Made by a program: the position numbers and the translations under genes
Source of the DNA: Xanthostigma xanthostigma
Taxonomy: Eukaryota > Arthropoda > Insecta > Raphidioptera > Raphidiidae
Direction: 5' to 3'
NCBI GenBank assembly: GCA_963575645.1
Contig: OY754464.1
Span: forward strand, 66,128,948 to 66,192,947
DNA length: 64,000 nucleotides
Shown: positions 1 through 48,700 of the stretch, piece by piece
How the letters are laid out: each line of letters opens with the position of its first letter
How positions within the stretch are numbered: position 1 is the first letter of the stretch
The notes under the pieces: model-generated
What the model saw: the letters and a program-made list of their open reading frames with translations, nothing else
What the model was told of the DNA's origin: nothing
Databases searched by the model: none

Positions 1-1129
1 AAAACCACACAATTTCTCCACATAAATTATATATCATTTTACAGATAATTGCTTGCTCTACTGACATCGACAACTAAAAAATTTATTATTGCTATTGTTT
101 TTGTAAATTAATTAAACTCTGAACAACGTCTGCCATCTGACGGCGTAACGTTAACACTTCGATCTGTCATCTGACTTTCATATTGTAAATACTGCATACT
201 GCCATCTGACAAGCAACGCTGAACAACGCTTTTGCTACTTGCGCCTCTATATGACAATTTTGGTACAATATTTCTTTTACAACAAAAAGAAGAACGTTAT
301 AAGCAGTGTGCAAAATTAGAAACGAATTGAATACCTGCAATCATATTTAAAAAATAATTTTGTAAAGTGATAATTATACTTATTTTGTGCGAATAATTCG
401 CACAGGTCACGCTAGTTCATTTATAATAAAATAATTATTTGAACTATTAATGTAAAGTTGATGTAAATATTACAACGATAAGTTACTGACTGATCGCTGG
501 CAGTTCAATTTCAGTAAGCTCCGCCTTTCTGCACGGAGTCCATGACGATTCTTTTAAATTCATTTTTAGGTTTCTCTTAGGGAGGCGCTATAAAAAATTT
601 GGAAACTACTGTCAAATGAGTGATTGAAAATAGTAGACGCTAGACAACCAAGGTCATGAGCGTCTATTGGAACCGCTGCATTATAATATTGTGTTCGAAC
701 GTGCAACTGTCATAAATGAATACAAAGGTTTTAAAACATACTGTGGATTGAAACCGAATCAACAATAATGTTCGGGTTTCAGTTTTGCCCAGTGTTTCGG
801 TCATGATTAAATTTTGAAAAATTTCGTCATGCTTAGGTTTTAAAGATTATAAATCAATTATAAAATATAATTTTATATTTATTTTATTTCTTATGAATAA
901 AAGAAACAAGTGAATTATAATAAATATTATTATTTGAATATAACAAAAAAATAAAACTTCCAATTTTCTCGGAACTTGGGATTTTTCCACTATAAAAATA
1001 AGAACTTTAATTTCAACCGATTTGAATAGACTTCCACGATTTATTTTTGGTTTTGGTTTCGGTTTCAATCCTTGGAACATACCTAGACACATTCACAACA
1101 TATAGAATTGTATTTCTGTTTACACTATT
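1..1129. other. Sequence downstream of BRWD3, no gene seen
   Basis: This AT-rich stretch lies past the BRWD3 stop. Its near end should hold the 3' UTR and polyA site of BRWD3 on the minus strand. The block GAACAACG...TGCCATCTGAC recurs at about 121-220 as imperfect short repeats. The 81-codon frame at 847-1092 is hydrophobic, has no similarity that I recognise, and is probably chance. Confidence 0.5.
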
Positions 1130-37263
<36,134 letters not shown>

Positions 37264-37708
37264 TTTACTGTATTTTTTCACTTAAATTACGTATGTTTCA
37301 CATAAAATCATTTATTTTTGATAAACATGTTTAATATTATCATACATTTTTATTGTAGGAGCTTTCGCCACTGAGCTAATGGCGTCGCTAGGGCCGTACA
37401 TGGACGTTTCGGCGGAGAGGGACGAAAGACGGCATTTGCAAAATGGCCGCATACCAAAGAACAGCTGACAGGGCGGAGTTTCCATGAACGCCTGCTAACT
37501 GTCACAGATAATGTTGACGTGTCCATTCTTTTTAGATTCTCATATAAAACATGATTTCAAAAGAAAACCATAAAATGAACGTGTTTTCTTAAAAAAGAAC
37601 AACATAAATCTGTGTTAAATACAATGATATTGCAATTTGTATTTCAATCTTTTGTATAAATAAGTGGTTATTGAAAATTTTTAACGAGTATTAAAACCGC
37701 AGTTAGTC
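37264..37708. promoter_or_regulatory. Shared divergent promoter between BRWD3 and DHDDS
   Basis: The two start codons are 445 bp apart on opposite strands, so this stretch must hold both 5' UTRs and core promoters. The middle (about 37370-37500) is clearly richer in C+G and CpG than its surroundings. It contains CAAAATGGCCGC at 37439-37450, which fits the YY1/Pho-type AAnATGGC motif. No TATA box stands out at a usual distance from either ATG. The promoter role follows from position; the motif call is inference. Confidence 0.65.
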
Positions 37709-40449
37709 ATGTCGTGGATTGTTGAAAATTCGTTAAATTGGTTTCAGCGCCTTTGCGTTAAAATTATAAAAAGTGGGCCGATTCCTAAACATCTAGCTGT
37801 TATAATGGACGGAAACCGGCGTTTTGCTAACAAGTTAAACGTCAACAAAATTGAGGGGCATATCCAGGGATTCAATAAATTAGCTGAAACGTTGCAATGG
37901 TGTTTGGAATTAGGAATAAATGAAGTAACGGTGTATGCATTTAGTATCGAAAACTTTAAACGTAGTCAAGACGAAGTCGATAGACTCATGGAATTGGCTC
38001 GAGAAAAGTTTCAGACATTATTAGATGAGGCGTAAGTATTTCGAATTGAATTATATAAAACTTGCGTAATGACGTTCGTTTCTTCTTAATTTTAGAGAAA
38101 AATTAAAGAGCGAAGGTGTATGCATACGCGTTATCGGTAATTTAAGCTTGCTGCCACCCGACGTAAGAAAATTAATAGCTCAATCGGTGTTATTAACAAA
38201 AGACAATAATCGAGCTTTCCTAAATGTCGCATTCGCATATACATGTAAGTATCAGCACCCGGTCTAGAGAATTTATATTAGTGATGTGCCGGATATCCGT
38301 ATCCGCGGATATCCGAGAGAGAAGAAAGATCCGTATCCGTTAGTTTTTGTGCGGATCTTTTACGGATCTTTTACCTTATTAATTTTCAATTCATAGATGA
38401 AATTTCATATATATAGACGATTAGGTAATAAAGAAAAACTGTTAAATTCCATTCGGATTATTTTTTATTTTTTTTAAATCGTATTTGGCACCTTTATATT
38501 GCATACATTTATTGTAGTGAGTACCATACCAATAGTACATAACTCAAAGGTACTAAAAACTATTTTTATAACGAGATATTGCACATCGATCTTTGGAAAG
38601 AGACAATCTGTTATGAGAGTTAACTCTTCAAGAGGTTAATAACTTTTTCCCATACCAGATAGTCTCTTTCCGTAGGTCGATGTGCAATATTTACCGCCGC
38701 GTACTCAAGTAAGTTAAGATCTGTATCCGTATCCGCGGATCTTGAAACCAAAAATCCGTATTCAGATCCGTATTCGCGGATATACATTTTTAACGATCCG
38801 GCACATCACTAATTTATTTTCATTAAAACTAAATTCACTTCGTTAACTCCGGACAAGATGTCTCCGTGCATTCTAGGACTTTGCTTAGATCTCATCCTAT
38901 AAGGAATTCACTCTTAGACGTATCTCTCGATAATGCCAAATGTAAAATTAGTTCTCGGAGAAAAGTTGAATGCTAAGATGTATCTTTGTAGAATAAATAA
39001 TAATTCAGCCGTGGCATTATTTGAATAATGTTTCATAATATAAAGGCTATTTGGCTATTTATGTTCGCTATTGGGTTATTGTTGTATTTGGCAAAATATA
39101 TGACGTTCAAGACAAACATGCAAATAGAGGCAAATACGACCATCCACACACGGCAGTCAAATAGCAAACACACAATTTGGCAGCAGAACACTTTGTCAAA
39201 TAGACCCTCCACGCTTGGTAATTGTTTGCCAAATACACAAATACAAATAGCCATGTGAAGTGCCGGCATAAGAGCGCACTATACCTATCTATTTGTACAT
39301 TTATAACCTTACGCTCTGCTTTCGTAACGAAACTTATGAAATTCATAAACCTTTTTGTTTCCCATTTTATAGCCAGAATAAAATCTTGAAAAAAGGCTTG
39401 TTTTAAATTAATTATACCTAAAACATTCTGCAAAGTTAATGAATTATTTAATTATGCTAAATTAAAAAAGCATATAAACATTACTTACATTTTAAAGCTT
39501 TAATAGTCAGCTAGAAATATTGAATAGCTTTTGTAATTAAGAAAATGCGATTTATTGGAACTTAAGAAAAAAGATCACCTTATATATTTCTGTAATGATT
39601 TTTTAAATATGCGAACACATTTTCAGCTCATGATGAAATAACAAATGCAGTTAATGTGATTGTAAAAGGTGTCAAAGAAAATAATATAACAGTTGAAGAC
39701 ATTGATGTGCAATTGTTATCGGATTGTTTGTATACAAACAAAAGTCCTGAACCCGGTATGCTTTTGAGAACTTCAGGAGAAGTTCGTTTAAGTGATTTTC
39801 TTTTGTGGCAGGTAAGATTTTCTTACAATTTTTCATAACAATACTTGGATAAATACAAACTTACGAATTAAACTTAGTATCAGAGTCCGATCGAATAATT
39901 GATTTTGGCTTAAAATTATACTTTCAGCAAAATAATCATCTTCGGCTAAAAACAAACCAAAGGTTTGGCCGAATTTATAATTTTGAAGTAGGTAATTACC
40001 AAAAAATATCACTGTCCGTTTTTAACTCAACATAAAAATATGAATTGTTGAAAATACACACAATCTTTTTTTTTTGCTATTTACAAAAAAATCACCATTG
40101 GTTGGACTCCAAAGCATCAAGCTTTTATTAAACATCAGTTACATTAATTGTTGAACATTTTCGTTCTATTGCTTTATTAGTTTAGTTGACTTAGTTTTTC
40201 ATTTGTTTGTAGAGTTCCAATACAATTATTACTTTTACTGAAGTATTGTGGCCCGAGTTCAGTTTTTGGCATTTGTTAACCGCCGTTTTTTACTATCAAA
40301 GATGCTACAAAGATCTTGAAGGTGCCATAGCAGCTAATGAAATACTTAAAAATAGTTACACGGATGAAGAAAGGGAAAGAAGAGAACGATTTATAACCAA
40401 GCTCGATGAAAATCGGTTAAAGCAACTAGAAGCATATTCAGTAGCTTAA
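37709..40449 (+). CDS. DHDDS: Dehydrodolichyl diphosphate synthase catalytic subunit (cis-prenyltransferase)
   Basis: Four exons join in frame: 37709-38031, 38096-38244, 39627-39811 and 40213-40449 (894 nt, 297 aa). The protein makes the polyprenyl diphosphate for dolichol by adding isopentenyl diphosphate units to farnesyl diphosphate, at the ER with a NUS1/NgBR partner (family knowledge). The start [11 protein letters not shown] and the length before the first motif match animal DHDDS. MDGNRR lies at residues 33-38, with the catalytic Asp at 34, and [11 protein letters not shown] starts at Arg205, the diphosphate-binding motif. [23 protein letters not shown] and [10 protein letters not shown] are also diagnostic. 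The C-terminus is shorter than in human (333 aa). Intron 2 carries a hAT MITE starting 35 bp after the donor. AATAAA sites follow the stop at about 40504, 40662 and 40865. Confidence 0.97.
38279..38811. mobile_element. Palindromic hAT MITE, copy 3, in DHDDS intron 2
   Basis: It has the same termini, with flanks ATTTATAT and ATTTATTT (7 of 8 match). It is in opposite internal orientation to copies 1, 2 and 4. It starts 35 bp after the exon 2 donor. Confidence 0.92.
39028..39270. repeat. Dispersed repeat, copy 2
   Basis: It shares GTATTTGGCAAAATATATGA and GAGGCAAATACGACCATCCA with 4575-4766. Frames on both strands are open for about 76-108 codons, but they lie in the repeat and match nothing known. 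Confidence 0.65.
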
Positions 40450-41059
40450 AAAACACGATTAGTTTTTGTGATATAACTTCTTATATTTGAAAAAATGTTA
40501 AATAATAAATTATTTTAGAATCGGGTTCTTCCGAATACGGTATGTAGTGCGAGAACATTCATTTGTTTTAGTAGCTTTAAAATACTTTATTATTTGTTAT
40601 TTAAATGTGCTGCAACAACAGTTTTGTTATACTTCTTGAGTTTTATTTTGAAACATGTTACAATAAATATTAAATTATTTTGGAATTACGCCGTTCTGTG
40701 GTATTTGAGTATAGTGAAGAAAGTTTTCAATAAATGAGTAACTATGCGCAGATAACAAAGTAATATGATATGAACATTTTTTGTCGATTAACAAAAATGA
40801 ATTATCAATTGTTTTCCATTCACGTTTTATTTTTATGTCTATTGTGATAAGTAATTATTATCGCCAATAAAATTTTAGTTTGTTTTGAGATCTCTGATTG
40901 CATTTAGCAATTGTTTAAAACAACAATAAACAAGAAAAAAACTGTTAAACCTAGTATTCATTTATTTCATAAAAAAATGATTGAGAATAACAAATACATT
41001 CAACTTATTAACATATTACAATATTAATAATTATCGTTTGATTTTACGAGGTGAAAAAA

Positions 41060-42721
41060 TTAATTTTGTGGACTGCACACTCCACAAACATGTCCTCGAT
41101 AAAAGCCAGGTGTCATTACTAAAATATACTCTGTGGTAGCATGTAACCAGACTTTGCTTAACTTACTGTCAATTTCTATTACATCTTTTTCCAAATGCCA
41201 CACCCTAAAGAAGAAAAAAAAAGTGTTACATCTTATATGATACACCTTCGAAGGTGCCTTCGTCAGCGAATATTTTACCAGTTTGCTGTCTTCCAAAACA
41301 AATTTCAGTTTAATATTTACTCAAATTAACGCACCCCTCGGTTTTTTTGTTATATTTTCAATATTGAAAGAATTATTGGGTTGGAAGCATGTATTGTTTT
41401 CTGATGAAACAAGGGTATGCGTGAAACCATCAAATGGTTGAAACAGAGTATGGTGAAGAAATCGAAGAAGAACTTCCAGCAATAGCTGTAACTCTGTGCA
41501 GTCGTCTAAATAAATTCCTCACTAGAACACCAAATGGTTTTCTTGCAAATGCAAGCAACAAATCATCTTCAGGTCTTCGTCATACTTGTTCAAACTTAAA
41601 AAAAAAATATAGCGTAACCTGAATTCATCAGAAAACAAACGCTTCCAAGTCCAATAATTCTTAAATCAGGGCCCGATCCAGCTATTTCGTCGCTCCGGAC
41701 AAAATAATATTTGCCGCCTTTTACCCATGCGTTGTTCCATAGATGATGTAAATTTTTTTTTTGTTTAACCATCTTTCAAATTTTCGCCGCCAACGCCGCG
41801 CCGCCCTCAACTTTGCCGCCCCGGGCAATCGCCCGGTTTGCCCCCCCCCCCTCCTAGATCGGGCCCTGTCTTAAATACTAAAAATATAACAGCGGTGCAT
41901 TAATTTTGGCCAGGAATTTATATTTAAATACAGATACTTACTTAAAATCGTATAAATCTTCATCTAAAGGAAATTGGTACCCTTGTCTTGCATCCACAAT
42001 TTGTTGATTGACTTGGATCGTAACATTTTGCCCAGAATAACTAACTGACACATAATTACCACCTGTATAAAAGCTGAAGGATAAACCGGCTGCTGCTGAC
42101 GTCACAAACAAAGCGAATTTAGGCTGAGTGGAACAATCGGCAATGGCCAACAATTTTTTATCTTTTTCTATTGGCACAGTTTCATTGTTGATATTCGTTA
42201 CTTGAGATGACGTCACAACACACGAATCTAGTAAAATTTAAACAAAATTAACTTAAATATTTCTAGAAAATGTTGAATTTTCAATTTTTTCTTTATGAAT
42301 GAATATTTTTAAAAATATTGATGTTGAACCGAGACTGATCCTGACCATACTTGTCACAAATAATAGATTTATATCGAGACATAGAGCCTCTTTTTTAAAA
42401 AATCTAGAGTTTAAGACTAGACAAAAAATTATCATAAACAATTTACTTACTAATCAGTCCTAAACTAACACCAAGTTCTGAGATTGTAGGAAAACGTGAA
42501 TTGATCAGAATATGTGAAATATCGATAAAGTCTGGTATGTCAACGTGAATGCTATTACCATTCACGGTCAAAACGGCTGTGTTTTGTAACGCAGAAACTT
42601 CAATAACCGATTCCGAACCGGAAGCTAAATCTAAAACTGCAAGATTTTTAGCTGTCGGCGTGTGAAATAGTTCGACTAACGCTTTTAATCTTTTGTTGAA
42701 TATTATTAGGTCAGAAGGCAC
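41060..42721 (-). CDS. Vitellogenin-like protein exons 16-18: VWD region and stop
   Basis: Exons 42721-42451, 42227-41942 and 41204-41060 encode about residues 1226-1458. The VWD segment starts near SCVVTSSQV, passes through IADCSTQPKFALF, NYVSVSYSGQNVTIQVN and VWLHATTEYILVM, and reaches FYRGHVCGVC. Stop follows four residues later (SPQN). In vitellogenins this point reads CGLCG and the protein continues, so this VWD ends early. The 145-nt last exon is fixed by a cttctttag acceptor. Confidence 0.85.
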
Positions 42722-45700
42722 CTATAAATAAAAAATATTTTAGAAAATTTTATATCATAGGCTGTCTCCTTTTTGAAGATTTCCATAAAATAAATATAGT
42801 TTAAAAAAAACTAAAAAACACGCTATACTTATATCGAACTAAAAAGTAAAAAATAATTTTTTTAAAATAATTAGCTTAAAACAGTAATGAATAAAAAAAT
42901 ACAAGTATTATTGTGAAAAAAGCGTGGGGCGCTTTGTTCCACATTTTCATACATCGAGCGCCCCACGCTTTTTTCACAATAATACTTGTATTTTTTATGC
43001 ATTATCGTTTTAAGCTTATTTTAAAAAAAATATTTTTTACTTTTTAGTTTGATATAAAGCGTGTTTTTTAGTTTTTTTTAAACTATATTTATTTTCCACT
43101 TTTTAGTTCGATTTATTGTCAAAAATTTGCCGAAAAAAAAAAATTTTTTTTCGGCGTGGACGGGATTAGAACCCACGACCCGTGATTTCGAGAGTCAACG
43201 TCAGCGAAGACCCGTGCCTTAGACCGCACGGCTAACCACTGTAGTTACAGGCTGGCATATTATACTACAGTAATAAACCACTTGCTGTAGTCCAAACGAA
43301 GGTTACAAACAAACATACATACATACATACAAACTTACAAGTGAAGTTAATATAAAGCGTGTAAAAAGAAGAAACCAACAAACTTGATAGGTCATTTTTC
43401 TACAAAAAAATAAAATACCAACCTTATCAAAGCTAACTGAGGCAGTGTATTTTCTAGGAGTAGAAACTTCTAAGGACGCACGATAGCATTCTTCTTCGAG
43501 TGGGATGAAATTATGTGATGCAGATTTTTCTTTGCATTGTTTAAAAGGCCAAACGGCTGCTGCATTAGCCAAATCTATTTGTTCTTGAGTTATCTATAAA
43601 CAATAAAAAAACTTTTGATATCTATTTTGATGCCGCACATTATAGATTTAATAATATGCTAGTGAACTCCATTGAAGGAATGGTTGGCGATGCAAAGATT
43701 CTAACTAGCGCCTCTAGTGTCTAAATTTTGAAGCTGCGTAAGAACGACCCTTGACATTTAAATTTATGTGGTTTCTTGCTCAGAGACGATAAATATGTTG
43801 TCAATAATTGATGTTATGAAAGAGTCCGCACGATACACAGAATAGTAAACGAGTATGGATCTAATTATGACTTTGATATTTGAAAATAAAAAAAAGACAA
43901 CTGTGCTGAATTATTTATTGATCAAAAATTTATTTTCATCGTTTCAAAAACTTATAAGGGAAGCTTTTGAACATGAATACATCAAAATGAATGAAATTTT
44001 GGGGGCGCCTAGGGTAGGATATTCTGAACACAACCCTGACAACCATATTATGCTTCTTTCGTGCTCTATGTCCACATAGGGCGAGAAAAAACAATTTAAC
44101 CATAATTAAACTTAATGTTTGGGAAATGGTCAGAAGATTAAAAATGAGAACAAACTATCGTTGTGGGTGAAATCGGTTTGCCTATTCTTAAAGCAATTTT
44201 CCATTTTTTTTTCTACATATTTACGTCTTTCGGAAACAAATGCAAACTGATTCCTGAATTTCCATAAGTACAACATTGAAGAACACAACAATATTTTGTA
44301 TTTCTACTTTTATTCAGTGCCGTTCTTAGACAACTTCTAAAATTCGCCGCTAGAGGCGCGCGCGTAGTCTTTTCACACAGTCTAGTAGCGTCACAGCGCA
44401 GTAAATTAAACGCGTTTCCATAGCAACGGTATTGCATTTCTATTTCAAATAAAATTTGAAAACAGCAAAAATCGGATGGAAAACTGTCAAAAAATCTATT
44501 TCATTAAAAATGAAAATATAGAAGAAGTGTTCTTAACTCCTTTTACAACTTTGCACAATTTAAATGTCCCCAGCGCATCTGTTTCATGTTTTCACATACA
44601 TAACCCTTTTTAGGTCCGTCAAAATGTTCCGCTTTTGGCCACCATGGGCGCTGAAAATTCTATTTTATAGCTACTCCAGGACATAAGCGAATAACTGTCT
44701 CAGAAAAAAAAGCTAAATTTTGTCATTTTTGTGCAAATTTAGAAATTAGAGCACCTTATTTCGTTTCTAGGACATCGAACACTCTTTTATACTCGTGTTC
44801 AAATGTTACGTGAAATATATTTATGTATTCCTACCTCAGCTGTGATGTTAAATCCAATTTTCGTTTGATCTCTTGGACATGTTGATTCTTTCAAATCGGT
44901 ATATACGCCCCATGCTATATCACCTGAAATGTGTGTCGGTCCAAGAGGCTCGACAGAAAATAAGTCCGGCTTCCATTCTGGTAATTTTATTTGTCCGTGA
45001 GCGCAAAACTAAACAAAAAATCGTAATATTTAAAAAAAGTATATTTATTTTTTATTTGCGTATTAAGAGCAAAAAAAAAATAATTTAGTCACCTTTTGAC
45101 GCGCTTTTTCCGTACGCCGATCAACTTCGATTGTAACAGCGTGTTCGATATGTCCATTCGAACGTTCTAACAAGAAAACAGCGTCTAGCGTATGCAAATT
45201 CGGTTCACCGTAATCGTTGCTACGCGCAAGTTTGAATGTAAGTTTAATTTTATCCCCCGATATGGAATGTTTTGCACTTTTGAGCGATTCGTAATTTAAA
45301 CGTATTACAGCATCGAGCTAGAGAAAACAAAATTGATCACAATTTTTGAAACGCATATTATATTGTTTTCAACTTTTCGATGTCAGAGAATTTATAACTA
45401 TACGGGTGTTCCAAACAACATTGGTAAACATTGCTATCTTTTTTAATTATTGGAAATAGAAAGTTTAACCGACTTTCCAAAATTTTCTCCGGCAAACGTG
45501 ATATTTACCAAGGAAGGTTGATCATCGCTTGAATCAAGAATAGTTACTAATCCACAACTGCCCTCCGGTGAAATAAACGAAACATAATCCAATGTATGTT
45601 GAAGGTATAATATTGGCCGAATAGCTGGAAATATTCTACAATGCAAAAGAAAATCAGATTACGAACATTTTACGATGCATATTGAAATATATTTTTAAAA

Positions 45701-48700
45701 AATATCGTATTTTTATATAAGACGATCTTTTTTACATAGAAAAATTGACTCAAATTTTGGGTGCGTCTTATCTATATTTTTTTCCATAAATCGTCTCTAA
45801 ATTTATGTTAAAAATAAATAAAAATTATGATCCGAAAGTAACATTAAAATATTATATTTTTCTAAAAACCATCTTATAAATTTGAGGTGCTTCTTATAGT
45901 TCGAAAAATAAGGTACCTAACTCAATTTATTTCATTTCTATATTTGTAAATCTGTATTTTATTCAGTTTTATCAAACAAATTATTAAAAGTTCAAAAAAC
46001 ATGTTTAGCTAGGGGTAGACGATATAAGAAAATTATCAAATCAAAATATTGATGAACTGATATATCGATAAACCAATATAATATTGAATTCATACATCAA
46101 TATAGTGATGAGCCGATATATTAATAAACCAATATATTGAATTCACATGTTAATACTACATATTATATTATATTGATAAATTCAGTATATCGAGTATAAG
46201 TAGTTATTAGTAATCATAATACTGAAAAACATTTGAAAGTTTTAATTGAAATTTTTCACAATTTAATATACTCTACGTACTTATCGTTTGCATGGTGTGA
46301 CACTGCTATATCCGAGAACATTTTTTTTATATCATAGCCTTTATCACATTCGAAAAGTGATATTTTTAATTTTCTTCCTATATCTTCCCAACCAACATTA
46401 ATAATATCTTTCTAAAACATAGACATCTGTGTTTAAAATCAACCAAATAACAAAACGCGAATATATCAGAGGTTATTATTCATTATAATGTTTTTCTGTG
46501 TGTAGGTATATTTCAACAATATACATAATCAAAAGTTCAATAACGACTTCAAACTATTCATACATCTATAAAAACTATAATAATTATTTATACAGTATGT
46601 AAACGCGTAAGGTGCACATAGGGAAATTAGCATTGGGAAAAAATACTTGGATCAGAGTTAGCCATGACTGCATCAATTGTTATTTCTATTGAATAAGCGT
46701 GGTAATCTTGAGGATTTCTATTTTATTTTTATTTTACTTGGCTTTTTTAATAATAAAAAGCTCTTATAAATCATTATTTTAATTTTTTTGTACAAAAATA
46801 AAACAAAAAAACAACTCCATCTGTTTGGAAACATTTCATTCAAAAATTGTCTGACTGGTATGACGTATGCGCGTTGGTAAATCAGTGACCCAATGTCGTT
46901 AGGTTCAACACGAATAGGCGGAGATATTTGATATCGCACCATATTTAAGTATTTTTGGGAATTTAATGTCCCATTAATAAAAAAAGTCCGATTATATTGT
47001 AATCATTTGAATATTTTCTTCGGTAGTATACACATTCATTTTGCAAAAGAATATTATCTGTCAAATTGAAAAACAAGATTTCAAGGCTCACTCTGATCCA
47101 GTCATTTTTTCCCAATGTTAAGTTCCCTATGTGCACCTTACGTGTTTACATACTGTATATAATCTAAGGTCATTATCAACCCAGATTTTCTCACAATGTG
47201 TTGTCTAACTTTACATACAATGAAATCCAATATTATCTCGAGTTGACAAGATTGTTGATCTGTCATTGATTTGATAAACGAAACTTACATTTCTTTGATT
47301 TACGTTTTTCCTAAGTACATGTTCGCTATGACAGTTTGTACAAGATTTCTTTAATAATTCTTTAGGATCGCCTGAGTCGTGTCTGACAAACGTAACGGCT
47401 TCCGTATGCAGTACGGTGCCAGAAGAAGGGCCGTCGATATTTTTCTTAAACGTAACATGTAAACTCCATTGCGAAACGTCTAAGCTAACATTATTGATTA
47501 TCGGTAACGTTCCGTAGATTATTTTCTTACGTTCCGTTCCTTGGAATACGTTTAAAAGTGGATTGTACGATCTTAACGAATGCTGTGCTTGGAATGAATA
47601 TCTAAAATTAAATAAAATTATTCATAGTCTCTGTAACTTATACAATGTGTTCACCGCTAGTGAATAATTTAGTTTTATAAGCTATTTTAATTTTATGTCT
47701 ATTAAGAAACCGTTTAACTAACAATAATCTAGGCTCAATCATTAAAAACAATAAGGATAAAACTATCAAAGATAATAAAAGTGGAGTTTACCAATTAAAT
47801 TGCTGTTCGTGTCCAAAAACTTATATTGGCCAAACGGGTCGGGCATTTAAAACAAGAATAAAAGACCATCAAGATTCATTTACTAAAAATAATAAACACT
47901 CTACTTATGCCGATCATTTAAAGTTAGAAAAACATATTTTTAATAATAATTTTGATATTTTACATATAGAACAGAAAGGTTTAAAATTAAATCTATTGGA
48001 AAGCTTTGGAAATTAACAAACGCAAAAATTCATCCAATCTATTAAATTATCAAAAAGATATCTCCAGATCACCTTTACTAAACCTAAAGTTTAATTTTTA
48101 ATTATTATAGTGTTCTTCCTTTGTTCTTTTTTCTATGAGTTGGGATTCCCCCCCCCCCTAGTTGTATAAAATCTACCTAATTTAGACCTATATTATTTTT
48201 GTAAACTGTAATACTGTATATCTGATGAAGCTGCTGTGACAGCGAAACATATGTTAAATATTTTTATAATTAAAGTGAAAATCTTTTTTAACTTAATTGT
48301 TTTATTTATTTTATTTTATAATGGATTTTCATCAAGTAAAGGCAGAAACTATTAGATTTGAATATAATTAAATAAATAAATAGATACACAATTTATTAGA
48401 GCAGTAAAAACTCGATAACTTAAATTTTTCGTTTCCCTTGAACTTTAACTTATCGAGGTTCTACTGTAGTAGTTATTAATGCGTTTGCTGACAAAGAAAC
48501 AATAACAATGTATATATTCAAGTCGACAAACAATGGTACAATACGCGTTATGATCTCAGCTAAATTTGTCTACTTATCTGTCTATCAAATGGCGAAATAG
48601 CAAACTCATTTCGTTTTAAACAGTACATGGTTCGGCATCTACCGGTCGTGGACAAAGTCAAGATACAAACAGTCTTTGAACCATAGCTTTGAACATACCG

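Noticed and set aside
39033-39433. Minus-strand frames of 78 and 108 codons
   Set aside because: They overlap a dispersed repeat also found at 4575-4766, in different frames, with no known domain.
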